NCBI GenBank assembly: GCA_949287395.1
Contig: CASEFZ010000094.1
Location: 1-34,018 of the forward strand
Length of the DNA stretch: 34,018 nucleotides
DNA from: an uncultured Verrucomicrobiota bacterium
GTDB taxonomy: Bacteria > Verrucomicrobiota > Verrucomicrobiia > Opitutales > Intestinicryptomonadaceae
Reading direction: 5' to 3'
Positions within the stretch are counted from its first letter, which is position 1. Each line of letters begins with the position of its first letter. Of this stretch, positions 1 to 8,476 are shown piece by piece. The position numbers and the translations under genes are program-made. Below the pieces are notes generated by a model. The model saw nothing but the letters and a program-made list of their open reading frames with translations, did not search any database and was not told where the DNA came from.

Positions 1-1638
1 AAAAAATATCCCCCCGATAGGAAGGATGAGGGCTTCAGGATGACCAATTCGGGCGAGGAACTTAGGCGTATGCTCTTGTGGGGATATGCCTGGATAACCA
101 CGCGCGATAAATCCTTCCCTGAGCGCGCAAGGGCGGAAATAGAGCAGCTTGCAAAATTCGAGGATTGGAACCCGAAACATTTTCTCGATACCGCCACGAT
201 GGCCGCGGCGTTTGCGGTGGCGTATGACTGGTTTTACGATGCCTTTGACGGCGGCACAAAAAAACTCATAGCGTCGGAAATAGAGAAAAAAGGCCTGCTT
301 GCGATACCTAAAAGGGCGGGCTGGATGTACGGGAAAAAAGTCAACAACAGGCGCCAAGTTTGCTCGGGGGGAATACTGTGGGGGGCGCTGTCCATATACG
401 AGGAGAATCCCGAACGTTGCGGCAGGGTTATATTGGACAGGCTCGGGTGCATACAGAAAGGGACACTGGATTGCTTCTCGGCGAAGGGCAGTTATCTTGA
501 GGGTCTTGGATATTGGAATTACGGGGCAGGTTTCCACGCAAGGTTCCTTGGGGCGTTGGAAAGCGCGTTCGGGACTGACTTGGGCTTTTGCAAGGCCTAC
601 CCGAGGTTTCTTGAGAGCGCAAAATTTATAGGCCACATGGTGGGTCCCAGCGGAAAGACGTTCAACTATTCAGATTCTGGGGAAAAGCCGGGCAAACTGC
701 CCCTTATGCTTTATTTCGCCCGCAAGACGGGAGACGGCTCGCTAATGTTTTCGCGGTATAAAGACTTTCCCAGGCGGAACTTTTACAAAGACGTTTCGTG
801 CCTTGAATATTTTATACTTTCGCCCGGGGAAGTTCCGCCCGAAAAAAAACCGGAACAAAATTTTTGGATAGATGCCGATTCCGACGTTCCGCTGTTTTTG
901 GGGCGTACCGGTTGGGACGACGGGGCATTGTATCTTGGGGTAAAGGGCGGGAAGGCAACCTCGAGCCATGCGCATATGGACGGCGGGAGTTTTGTATTCG
1001 ACGCGTTGGGAGAGCGCTGGATTTATGACCTCGGGCTCCAAAACTACTATTCGCTTGAAAAGCTCGGGATGCGCATATGGGATTTCCGCCAAAACAGCGA
1101 CAGGTGGAAAGTGTTTCGCTACAACAACCTTGCCCACAATATTCCTGCAGTGGACGGTTCCCATATTAATGTGGATGGATTCGCCAAGATTGTGCGCGCC
1201 TATTCCGACAAAAACGCTTTTGGGGCGGATCTCGATCTGACGGAATTGTACACTCCGAAACTGAAATCCGCCACAAGGAAAATGCGCGTTGTTGATTCGG
1301 AAAAATTGGAGGTGCGTGACATCTTGGAAAACGGCCCGGAGAGATCAAAGGTGCGCTGGAATGCGTGCACATACGACACTTCCAGAGTTGTCAATAAGCG
1401 CGAAATAGAGGTTGTATCGCCGAAAGGGGCAAAAATGCTCATCAGGCTGGTTTCCCCGAAAAATTTTGAGGCCAAAATTGTTTCGGCAAAGTCTGAAAAC
1501 GCCTGGGATGCCGAAAATCCCGGCAGGGCTTTTGCGGGGTTTGAGGGGTGTTTGGAGCCGTCGCAGCGGGCGGAAATTGTGGTGGAAATGATCCCTAAGG
1601 AGGCTGCGGAATTTAAACAAAACGGGGGAAATAAATGA
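1..1638 (+). CDS. Heparinase II/III family protein, 5' end cut by window
   Basis: Probable polysaccharide lyase or lyase-like protein acting on uronic-acid-containing glycans. The frame is open from base 1, and the residues before the ATG at 40 align with the middle of the next gene (lysine-proline-rich stretch, then WGYAW). That ATG is therefore internal and the N-terminus, including any signal peptide, lies outside the window. Visible features are the alpha-helical barrel motif AYDWFYDAF, the tyrosine motif GYWNYG, and the C-terminal beta-sandwich signature HAHMDGGSFVFDALGERW. At the position where the neighbour has SNWNQVCNSG this copy has NNRRQVCSGG, so the usual tryptophan and second asparagine are arginines. 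The stop overlaps the next start as ATGA, so the two genes are co-transcribed. The substrate (glucuronan, alginate, glycosaminoglycan or other) cannot be read from sequence alone. Confidence 0.85.
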   Translation, partial: KKYPPDRKDEGFRMTNSGEELRRMLLWGYAWITTRDKSFPERARAEIEQLAKFEDWNPKHFLDTATMAAAFAVAYDWFYDAFDGGTKKLIASEIEKKGLLAIPKRAGWMYGKKVNNRRQVCSGGILWGALSIYEENPERCGRVILDRLGCIQKGTLDCFSAKGSYLEGLGYWNYGAGFHARFLGALESAFGTDLGFCKAYPRFLESAKFIGHMVGPSGKTFNYSDSGEKPGKLPLMLYFARKTGDGSLMFSRYKDFPRRNFYKDVSCLEYFILSPGEVPPEKKPEQNFWIDADSDVPLFLGRTGWDDGALYLGVKGGKATSSHAHMDGGSFVFDALGERWIYDLGLQNYYSLEKLGMRIWDFRQNSDRWKVFRYNNLAHNIPAVDGSHINVDGFAKIVRAYSDKNAFGADLDLTELYTPKLKSATRKMRVVDSEKLEVRDILENGPERSKVRWNACTYDTSRVVNKREIEVVSPKGAKMLIRLVSPKNFEAKIVSAKSENAWDAENPGRAFAGFEGCLEPSQRAEIVVEMIPKEAAEFKQNGGNK

Positions 1639-3461
1639 AAAAGATAAGTTTAATTGCGGCGGTTTTTGCCGCGAGCGTTTCTATTGCCTGCGCGGCGGAC
1701 AGTCTGGATTTCTCAAAGATTGCGCCGCACCCGCGGCTGTTTATGAAGGCGGGCGCGGAGGGCACAATAAAGCAGAATATCTCCACGCGCCCAGGGCTTA
1801 AGGCGCTAAACGACGCCATATTGAATTCAGCCAAGGCAATGCTTAAAAAGCCGCCTTTGGAGCGCAACCAGATTGGAATGCGCATTTTGCACACAAGCAG
1901 GGACATGGTGCAGAGAATGGCCTTTTGGGGCTACGCATGGCGCATGACCGGCGATAAGGCCTACCCTGAGCGCGCCGAGAAGGAAATACGCAAGGTGGCG
2001 GAGTTTAAGGATTGGAATCCTAGCCACTTTCTCGACACCGCCGAAATGGCCTTTGCTTTCGCGATTGCCTACGACTGGTTTTACGACGCCTTTGATGCCG
2101 AAACCAAAAAACTCATAGCCGGGGAAATAGAGCGGAAGGCCCTGAAAGAGCTCTACGCCAGAAAATATTTTTGGCGCGCCTCCAGGCATGTAAGCAACTG
2201 GAACCAGGTTTGCAATTCGGGCATGCTGTGCGCGGCGCTCGCAATTTACGAGACCAATCCGGAGCTTTGCGGCAAGGTTGTGCGCGAGGCCGCAAGCGAC
2301 GTCGAGAGGGGCCTGAGAGACTGCTATTCAAAGGACGGCGCGTATGTCGAAGGCTACGGATATTGGACCTATGGGACAAGCTATCAGGTCTATTTGCAAC
2401 AGGCGCTTGTCAGCGCGCTTGGGACCGACGCGGGCCTTTACGAGAAATATCCCGCCCTTTTGAAAAGCGCAAAATACATGACCGCAATGCTGGGCCCCAG
2501 CGGCATGGCCTTCAATTATTACGACTCGTGGTTAGGAAAAGGGGGAAATCCGCTACTGCTGTTTTTTGCAAAAAAAACAAACGATCCGTCCCTGCTGTAT
2601 GACGAGAAGAAATTTTACGAGCCTGGAAAAGTTCGCTCGGGCGGATTTCAAGGATTATTTTCGCTCATATACGCGTCGGACACAGATTTTGATTCCGTGA
2701 AGGCGCCCAAGGAAAAGGTTTATTCTTTTCTCGACGGGGAAAGCCCCGTCATTTTGGCGCGCACCGGCTGGGAAAAGGAAGACTTGTTTTTCGGAATAAA
2801 GGGCGGCAAGGCTTCCACAAACCACGGGCACATGGACGCGTCGAGCTTTGTATTCGACGCGCTTGGCGAGCGTTGGGCTTTCGATTTGGGCGCCCAGGAC
2901 CACAATTCCCTTGAACGGCTTAAGATGAATATCTGGGGCTATTCCCCAACGAGCGACAGGTGGAAGGTGTGGCGCTACACAAACTATGTGCACAACATGC
3001 TTACGGTAAATTCAAGCCTAATAAACCCGTACGCATTCTTGCGTTTGGAGCCGCCGAGGGTTTCCGGAAACAGGGTGTCGGCAAGCCTGGATACGGGGGC
3101 GTTGTACGCCCCGGCTTTCAAAAAGAGCGCCCGCACGGTTTCCTTGGAAGACGGGAAGTTTTTGCGCGTTGAGGACACTGTGGAAAATGCTGGCAAGGAC
3201 TCGGAAATCAGGTGGACAATGTGCACCCATAAAGACGCGCGCGTGCTGGACTCAAAAACGATAAAGATCACCGCTCCAAGCGGGAAGACGCTTTTGGCTA
3301 AGCTGGTTTCGCCGTCGAATTTCAAGGCGGAAATCTTGTCGGCGGACAGCGGAAATTCGTGGGACACTAAAAATCCCGACAACAGCTTGGCAACTTTTTC
3401 GGGAAAGTTTGCGCCCTTCCAAAAGGGAAAAATAGTTGTGGAGCTAATCCCCCAAAAGTGA
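1635..3461 (+). CDS. Secreted heparinase II/III family polysaccharide lyase
   Basis: 608-residue paralogue of the preceding gene, probably a periplasmic or secreted lyase for a uronate-containing polysaccharide. Residues 1-20 form a signal peptide (MKK, hydrophobic core, ACA-A cleavage site). No good lipobox is seen although a cysteine lies near the cleavage site. The helical domain carries WGYAW, AYDWFYDAF, SNWNQVCNSG and GYWTYG. The sheet domain carries RTGWEKEDLFFGIKGGKAS, then HGHMDASSFVFDALGERW. Asn, Tyr and His residues in these motifs correspond to the regions that hold catalytic residues in heparinase II and PL17-type lyases (family knowledge). The start overlaps the upstream stop by ATGA, implying translational coupling. 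The uronate operon 6 kb downstream fits use of the released uronic acids, but the lyase family number and substrate are open. Confidence 0.85.
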   Translation: MKKISLIAAVFAASVSIACAADSLDFSKIAPHPRLFMKAGAEGTIKQNISTRPGLKALNDAILNSAKAMLKKPPLERNQIGMRILHTSRDMVQRMAFWGYAWRMTGDKAYPERAEKEIRKVAEFKDWNPSHFLDTAEMAFAFAIAYDWFYDAFDAETKKLIAGEIERKALKELYARKYFWRASRHVSNWNQVCNSGMLCAALAIYETNPELCGKVVREAASDVERGLRDCYSKDGAYVEGYGYWTYGTSYQVYLQQALVSALGTDAGLYEKYPALLKSAKYMTAMLGPSGMAFNYYDSWLGKGGNPLLLFFAKKTNDPSLLYDEKKFYEPGKVRSGGFQGLFSLIYASDTDFDSVKAPKEKVYSFLDGESPVILARTGWEKEDLFFGIKGGKASTNHGHMDASSFVFDALGERWAFDLGAQDHNSLERLKMNIWGYSPTSDRWKVWRYTNYVHNMLTVNSSLINPYAFLRLEPPRVSGNRVSASLDTGALYAPAFKKSARTVSLEDGKFLRVEDTVENAGKDSEIRWTMCTHKDARVLDSKTIKITAPSGKTLLAKLVSPSNFKAEILSADSGNSWDTKNPDNSLATFSGKFAPFQKGKIVVELIPQK

Positions 3462-3491
3462 CGGGCCCGCGCGCATTCAATAGTGCTTCGG

Positions 3492-4286
3492 CTAAATGCC
3501 GAAAAACTCCCTTGAATTTAGCAGGGAAATTTTAGCCATGTCTTCGGCGGAAATGGAAAAAATTTCCGCGGCCGCCCTTACCACAAGCGGCAGGAGCGAC
3601 GGTTCGTTTGTCTTGCCCCTGTGCGGCATGGGGGCAAGGTATGGGCAGTCGGTTTCAAACATGACCCTTTCAAGCCCCTGCGCCAGCATGGCCCGGCGCA
3701 TCTGCTCAGCGGATTTGTAAGTTATTATGCCCGTAAAAGAGGCGCGCGCGCCAAGGGCGTTAAGGCGTTTGACCTGCTCCGCAGAGCCGCTGAAACAGTG
3801 GAAGACGACGTTTGAAAAATCCACCCCAACTGAGGAGATGTCTTCAATGCAATCGCCAAGGCTGTCCCTTGCATGGACGCAGACTTTGCAGTTCAGGTCT
3901 TTTGCAAATTCAAGTTGGCGGCGGAAAAGCTGGCGTTGGGCGGAAACAATTTTTTCAGAGGCTTCGGAATCGCCCGGAAGGCGGTAATAGTCAAGGCCTA
4001 TTTCCCCGATTGCAACGGGGGGCTTGCTGTCGGAAAAGTAAGAGCTTAAGGCCTCGGCAAAATGCAGCGAGCTTTCGTCGATGTCGGACGGGTGTATCCC
4101 AACCTGCCAGTATATGTTTTCTGGAAACTTGTCGGAAAGCGTCCTGTATAGCGGCCAATCCGAAGGGTTTGTGGAGCACGCCACAATGCGCCCTACTCCG
4201 GAGGAGAAGGCTCTTTCAAGAACGCTTTCGAGAGAGCCGTTCTTTGAAAAATAGTCGAGGTGCGCGTGGGTGTCTGCAAATTCCAT
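3492..4286 (-). CDS. tatD: TatD family metal-dependent hydrolase/DNase
   Basis: Member of the TatD family of TIM-barrel metallo-hydrolases, reported as 3'-5' DNases and linked to DNA repair and quality control. All family motifs are present: DTHAHLD at the N-terminus (two metal-binding histidines), GEIGLDYYR (metal-binding glutamate), VHARDS, HCFSG and FETDCPYLAP (C-terminal catalytic aspartate). From the ATG at 4286 the protein is 264 residues, the usual family length. The frame stays open to an ATG at 4325, but those 13 extra residues precede the conserved start of strand 1, so the inner start is preferred. Neither start has a clear Shine-Dalgarno sequence. The gene is convergent with the lyase genes and divergent from lysS. 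A short TTCGGC/GCCGAA hairpin at 3487-3503 covers its stop codon, without a convincing T-run. Confidence 0.93.
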   Translation of the reverse strand: MEFADTHAHLDYFSKNGSLESVLERAFSSGVGRIVACSTNPSDWPLYRTLSDKFPENIYWQVGIHPSDIDESSLHFAEALSSYFSDSKPPVAIGEIGLDYYRLPGDSEASEKIVSAQRQLFRRQLEFAKDLNCKVCVHARDSLGDCIEDISSVGVDFSNVVFHCFSGSAEQVKRLNALGARASFTGIITYKSAEQMRRAMLAQGLERVMFETDCPYLAPMPHRGKTNEPSLLPLVVRAAAEIFSISAEDMAKISLLNSREFFGI

Positions 4287-4626
4287 GGTTGGGAAAGATA
4301 GTTTGGCGGGCTTTGGGCTCAACAAAAAAAGTGCTTTGCCCGCGCGGGTGGGAAAGCCGTTTTTTTATTGGAGAAATCTGCGCATGTTTGCATAGCTTGC
4401 GCCATCGGAAAATGGGAACCCTTGCTTGCAGGCGTCCTCCGCCCAAAAATTGCTTAAAAAGCCGCCGCGGAAATATCCGCTGATTTTGGGACAAATTTTT
4501 CCGTTCCCGGCGGTGGAGCAAGATAAAAACTTGCCAATTTTTGCAAATGTGGCAATAAGGGCAAGATAATCGCGCAGACGCCTCCGCGCGTTCGGACAGG
4601 CGGGGCGGGAATATTTTTTTACGACG
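4287..4626. other. Intergenic region between tatD and lysS
   Basis: 340 bases between divergent genes. I see no RNA gene. The longest open frame across it (minus strand, ending near 4365) has no recognisable motif and starts inside lysS, so it is not called. The right half holds a plausible lysS promoter, listed separately. Confidence 0.5.
4541..4570 (+). promoter_or_regulatory. Candidate lysS promoter
   Basis: A sigma70-like pair: TTGCAA at 4541-4546 and GATAAT at 4565-4570 with an 18-base spacer. It lies 56 bases before the lysS start. The -10 matches five of six consensus bases and the -35 four of six. It is a pattern match only. Confidence 0.4.
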
Positions 4627-6174
4627 ATGAACGAAACTAATTCAGCCGCAGACAACTCGCACGACCTCTACGCCGTGCGCAAGGGAAAGCTTGACAGAAT
4701 GCGCGCGGGCGGGTTTGACCCGTTCCGCGCCGAATGGAAGCAGACGCACACAAGCAAGGAGGCCGTCGAGTCTTTCGACCCCAACACGCCCGAAGGCGAA
4801 AATTCCCAGCACGAGGTAAGCGTTGCCGGGCGCATACTGGTTTACAGGCTGATGGGCAAGGCCAGTTTCCTGAAAATATTGGACCGCGACGGCATAATAC
4901 AGTTGTACGTCTCGCGCGACGCCCTTCCCGAGGGCGTGTATAACGACGATTTTAAAAAGAACATAGACATAGGCGACATCATAGGCGCGCGCGGAAAACT
5001 TTTCAAAACCAAGACGGGCGAAATTACCGTGCGCGTTTCCGAGTACAAGATGCTTTCCAAGAGTCTGCGCCCGCTCCCCGAGAAGTGGCACGGGCTTACG
5101 GACGACGAGCAGAGGTACAGGCAGCGCTACCTTGACCTGATTGTAAACCAGGATTCCCGCAAGAGGTTTTTCCTGCGCAGCAGGATAGTCAGGCAGATAC
5201 GCGAATTTTTGTGGGAGCGTGGTTTTGTGGAGGTTGAGACGCCGTGCCTGAACGCCATTGCCGGCGGCGCGGCGGCGCGCCCGTTTATTACGCACTTCAA
5301 CGCCTTGGACTGCACGTTCTATTTGCGCATAGCCTTGGAGCTCTACCTGAAGCGCATGCTTGTTGGAGGTTTTGACAGAGTGTTCGAGATGAGCCGCGTT
5401 TTCAGAAACGAGGGCTTGGACAGAAAGCACAACCCTGAATTCACAATGCTTGAGGTTTACCAGGCGTACAGCGACTACCGCGGCATGATGGAGATGATAC
5501 GCTCCATGATTTTAAGCATATGCAAGAACATTCTTGGCACAACCACGATTGAGCGCGCCGACGGCGGAACGATAGAGCTTGGCGGAGAGTGGCGCGAGGT
5601 CACCTATTCCGAGCTTGTAAAGCAGGCCATAGGCCACGAACACTGGTTTGAATATTCGCGCGACGAAAAAATGCGCGTGTACGAGAAGTTTATATCCGAC
5701 AATTCCTTGAAAATAAGCGTGGATCCGAAGCTGGAGGACCACGAAATAACCGACGACGTCTACGGAAAGCTTGTTGAGCCTAACTTGATTCAGCCAACTT
5801 TTGTCACGCAGATACCGCGCCAATTGTGCCCGCTTGCCAAGCTAAACAAGGACAATCCCAATGTGTTGGACGTGTTCGAGCTTTGCATAAACGGGCAGGA
5901 GATAGCGCCCGCATACAGCGAGCAAAACGATCCGTTTATCCAGCGAGAGATGTTCGAGGCGCAGGTGGGAGAGGAAAAGCAGAATTTGGACGAGGACTTT
6001 TTGACGGCTCTCGAATACGGCATGCCCCCTGCCGGCGGCATGGGCGTTGGCATAGACAGGCTTGTGATACTTTTAACGGGCGCCGCGAACATAAGGGACA
6101 CGATATTGTTTCCGTCGCTCAAGCCCGACACCGGCAGGGCCGAGGCTTCGGGGTCGAATAAAGACGCGGGGTAG
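4627..6174 (+). CDS. lysS: Lysyl-tRNA synthetase, class II
   Basis: Charges tRNA-Lys with lysine in the cytoplasm. At 515 residues it has normal bacterial LysS length. An N-terminal OB-fold anticodon-binding domain covers about residues 60-150 (VAGRILVYRLMGKASFLKI is the typical entry). The class II catalytic core follows, with motif 2 at about 253-275 (FEMSRVFRNEGLDRKHNPEF) and motif 3 at 470-479 (GGMGVGIDRL). The ATG at 4627 has no evident Shine-Dalgarno sequence, but the N-terminal alignment supports it. Eight bases separate its stop from the nearest open start of the next frame and 32 from the preferred start, so it is probably co-transcribed with the two Lol genes. The last 20 residues form a non-conserved tail. 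Confidence 0.97.
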   Translation: MNETNSAADNSHDLYAVRKGKLDRMRAGGFDPFRAEWKQTHTSKEAVESFDPNTPEGENSQHEVSVAGRILVYRLMGKASFLKILDRDGIIQLYVSRDALPEGVYNDDFKKNIDIGDIIGARGKLFKTKTGEITVRVSEYKMLSKSLRPLPEKWHGLTDDEQRYRQRYLDLIVNQDSRKRFFLRSRIVRQIREFLWERGFVEVETPCLNAIAGGAAARPFITHFNALDCTFYLRIALELYLKRMLVGGFDRVFEMSRVFRNEGLDRKHNPEFTMLEVYQAYSDYRGMMEMIRSMILSICKNILGTTTIERADGGTIELGGEWREVTYSELVKQAIGHEHWFEYSRDEKMRVYEKFISDNSLKISVDPKLEDHEITDDVYGKLVEPNLIQPTFVTQIPRQLCPLAKLNKDNPNVLDVFELCINGQEIAPAYSEQNDPFIQREMFEAQVGEEKQNLDEDFLTALEYGMPPAGGMGVGIDRLVILLTGAANIRDTILFPSLKPDTGRAEASGSNKDAG

Positions 6175-6206
6175 GCGCGGCCTTGTCCGGCGCGCGGCGG
6201 AACACT

Positions 6207-7436
6207 ATGAAGTGGTGGCTGTACATAGCTTTTAAACAGCTTTTCCCGAGCGGAAAGGTGGTGTCTTTTTTTGCGGTTGTGTCGGTTCTTGGCGTGGCGC
6301 TTGGAATATTGGGGCTGTTTGGCACGCAGAGCGTAATGAACGGCTTCCACGCACAGATAGCGGAAAAATTGAGGGATACGACGGGCGATGTTCTCATACG
6401 CAACAGGGGGCGCCCGATAGAGAACGCGCGGGAGTTGAAGTTGAGGCTTAAAAAGCTTGGCGGGGTCTCGGAGGTTGAGCTTATGGCGGGCGGGCCGGTA
6501 ATGATGCTCTTTGAAAATGTTCCGTCGTTTCCGGCGCTGAGAAGCTATGATACGGTATCGGGGGAATGCGCGTTGCCGATAAGGGAAAAGTCGTTTATAA
6601 GAATGGGGTCGGTGGACGACCTCGACGACGACTCTGTAATAGTGGGGCAGCGCCTTGGGGCTTCGATGGGCATAAGCGTTGGGGACAGCGTGGAGGTATT
6701 TTCCCCCGTCATGCTTGACAAACTAAAAAACGACGAAGTTCCCATGCCGGTGCGCCTGAAAGTTGTGGGATTGCTGGCAACGGACTATTCTGAGGTGGAC
6801 TCAAACGTGGCGCTTGTCTCTCTTCGCAGAATGCAGGATTTATACGGCTTGGGCGGGGGAGTGCATTCGATAATTCTCCGCTTGGGCGAAGGTGTTGACT
6901 GCTCGGACTGGGTTGAAAAGGTGGGCAAGAACGCCGTGGAGCGCCCGCTTACGGTGTCGACGTGGCTCGACAGCAACGAGGCTTTCTTGCGGATAATAAA
7001 GATGGAAAAGGTTATGATGTCGCTGATAATAGTGCTGATAATAATAGTGGCGTCGTTTTCCATTTGCATATCGCTGTACACCTCGGTGTTGAGGAAGACG
7101 CGCGAGATTGGATTGTTTGGGGCGATGGGCGCAAGGCCTGTGCAAATAGCGATGATGTATTGCCTGCAGGGCTTTATGATAGGTGTGTTTGGCTCGCTGT
7201 GCGGTTTAGGGCTGACGTGGCTGATACTGCATTTCAGGGAGCCAATAGTGGAATTTGTGGTGGGCAGGGAGTCTCTTATAGAATTTTACCACTTTGCCCA
7301 TTTACCGGTTAAATACGAACTTGGAGACGCGTTGAGGGCGTGCGCGTTTGCAATTGTGCTGTGCACGGCGGCGGGGTTTTTGCCCGCGGTGCGCGCGGCG
7401 CGCCTGAAGGCTTCGGAGGCTATGCGCAATGAATAG
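6207..7436 (+). CDS. LolC/LolE-type ABC transporter permease
   Basis: Inner-membrane permease of the lipoprotein-releasing (Lol) ABC system, which moves mature lipoproteins from the inner membrane toward LolA. From the ATG at 6207 it has 409 residues, the usual LolC/E length. The frame also allows a TTG at 6183, but MKWWLYIAFKQLF is the typical family start. Topology fits MacB/FtsX-like permeases: one N-terminal membrane helix (about residues 18-42), a large periplasmic domain, and three C-terminal helices (the first MMSLIIVLIIIVASFSICIS). The signature REIGLFGAMGARPVQIAMMY is the cytoplasmic coupling region. The stop overlaps the start of the ATPase gene by 8 bases. Only one permease gene is present, so the complex may use a single LolC/E hybrid type (LolF-like) rather than a LolC plus LolE pair. 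Confidence 0.88.
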   Translation: MKWWLYIAFKQLFPSGKVVSFFAVVSVLGVALGILGLFGTQSVMNGFHAQIAEKLRDTTGDVLIRNRGRPIENARELKLRLKKLGGVSEVELMAGGPVMMLFENVPSFPALRSYDTVSGECALPIREKSFIRMGSVDDLDDDSVIVGQRLGASMGISVGDSVEVFSPVMLDKLKNDEVPMPVRLKVVGLLATDYSEVDSNVALVSLRRMQDLYGLGGGVHSIILRLGEGVDCSDWVEKVGKNAVERPLTVSTWLDSNEAFLRIIKMEKVMMSLIIVLIIIVASFSICISLYTSVLRKTREIGLFGAMGARPVQIAMMYCLQGFMIGVFGSLCGLGLTWLILHFREPIVEFVVGRESLIEFYHFAHLPVKYELGDALRACAFAIVLCTAAGFLPAVRAARLKASEAMRNE

Positions 7437-8136
7437 CGGTGCAAATCTTGAGGGAGCGGCCGGCGGGGCGATCCTCGAGGCGGTTGGGGTGGGAAAATTT
7501 TTCCGCTCTCCGAACGGCGATAAAATTGAGGTGCTCAAAGGCTTGTCCATGCGAATTGCCCGCGGTGAGAGCGTGAGCCTGCGCGGCGAGAGCGGCGCGG
7601 GAAAGACCACCCTGATGAATGTGCTTTCGGGGCTCGAGTCACCAAGCGCGGGAAAAATATTTTGGAACGCCGAGAGGGTTGACAACCTCTCGAACGGGAA
7701 GCAGGCCGCGCTGAGAAGCGGCTTTATGGGCTTTGTATTCCAGAATTACTGCCTTGTCCCGGAGCTTAACGCCTTGCAGAATGTGGAGCTTGCCGCGCGC
7801 ATTTGCGGCAAGTTTGGGAAAGCCGCGCGCGCCCGCGCAAAAGAGCTTCTGGAAGCTGTCGGGCTTGGGCACAGGGCGGGGCATTTGCCCTCGCAGTTGT
7901 CGGGAGGGGAAAAGCAGAGAGTGGCGGTTGCAAGGGCACTGGTAAACGCGCCGAGGATAATTTTAGCGGACGAGCCCACGGGAAATTTGGACGAATCAAC
8001 AGCGGAGTCGGTGATGGACATGCTGCTGTCGCTGTGTTCGCGGGAGGGGGCTTCGCTGCTCTTGATAACGCACAATCCGGATTTTGCCAAGCGCACTTCA
8101 AGGGCACTTACGCTTTCGCACGGCGTGGTGGAATAA
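7429..8136 (+). CDS. lolD: LolD-type lipoprotein-release ABC ATPase
   Basis: Cytoplasmic ATPase expected to power the permease encoded just upstream. The 235-residue protein contains the Walker A motif GESGAGKTT, a Q-loop region (VFQNYCLVPELNALQNV), the ABC signature LSGGEKQRVAVARAL, the Walker B motif IILADEPTGNLD, and the switch histidine in LLITHN. The VFQ...L.PELNALENV pattern is typical of the LolD/MacB/FtsE subgroup. The ATG at 7429 overlaps the permease stop by 8 bases, indicating translational coupling. MacB-like or FtsE-like roles cannot be excluded by sequence, but the LolC/E-like partner makes LolD the best name. Confidence 0.9.
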   Translation: MNSGANLEGAAGGAILEAVGVGKFFRSPNGDKIEVLKGLSMRIARGESVSLRGESGAGKTTLMNVLSGLESPSAGKIFWNAERVDNLSNGKQAALRSGFMGFVFQNYCLVPELNALQNVELAARICGKFGKAARARAKELLEAVGLGHRAGHLPSQLSGGEKQRVAVARALVNAPRIILADEPTGNLDESTAESVMDMLLSLCSREGASLLLITHNPDFAKRTSRALTLSHGVVE

Positions 8137-8210
8137 ATTGCGCATTTACGTCCCTTTTGGGGGTGCGCGTTTTGTGGTTGCGGGCGGTTTTGCGACCTGC
8201 CAAAAGTTTG

Positions 8211-8232
8211 AAAAAACGAAAGGGCGTTTTTT
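8211..8232 (+). terminator. Possible terminator hairpin after lolD
   Basis: AAAAAACG at 8211-8218 pairs with CGTTTTTT at 8225-8232 around a 6-base loop, so the 3' arm doubles as the T-run. The stem has only two G-C pairs and is weak. It lies about 75 bases after the lolD stop. Confidence 0.3.
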
Positions 8233-8268
8233 GTGGCGGTCTTTTTTGCGTTTTTAAATCTATTTTTG

Positions 8269-8292
8269 CCGCATTTTTTTGCGGTATTTTTT
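8269..8292 (+). terminator. Possible second terminator hairpin after lolD
   Basis: CCGCA at 8269-8273 and TGCGG at 8280-8284 form a short stem with a T-only loop, followed by TA and a T-run. The 5-bp stem is short, so the call is tentative. It sits in the convergent gap between lolD and the LacI-type gene. Confidence 0.35.
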
Positions 8293-8377
8293 ACTGCCCG
8301 CATCCCGTATTGGCCCGTTTCTCTTTTAGCTGAAATGCCATTGCGCGTGGGAAGGCGCAACTTTAAGCCGCGCGGTA

Positions 8378-8446
8378 AGAAGTTTTTTAAAAAATTAAAA
8401 AAATACAAAAATTTTGCGCGTAATATATTTTATTAAAAAATTATGT
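8378..8446. other. AT-rich block in convergent intergenic gap
   Basis: About 70 bases made of A- and T-tracts (including TTTTTTAAAAAATTAAAAAAA) with little G or C, in an otherwise GC-rich region. The rest of the 8137-8476 gap holds the two weak hairpins listed. No gene is recognisable here. Confidence 0.4.
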
Positions 8447-8476
8447 TTGGCATGGAAACGCCCGCCCATTGACTGC

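Noticed and set aside
3487-3503. Hairpin TTCGGC/GCCGAA as a terminator between the lyase genes and tatD
   Set aside because: There is no T-run on either strand and it overlaps the tatD stop codon.
4365-4655. 96-codon minus-strand frame across the tatD-lysS gap
   Set aside because: It starts inside lysS, has no recognisable motif, and lacks a ribosome binding site. The fragment FLSNFW recalls NADAR proteins but nothing else matches.
8233-8436. 67-codon frame encoding a hydrophobic start and a Lys-rich tail, resembling a small toxin or antimicrobial peptide
   Set aside because: It begins at a GTG without ribosome binding site and its composition follows directly from T-tracts followed by A-tracts in the DNA. 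No family resemblance.
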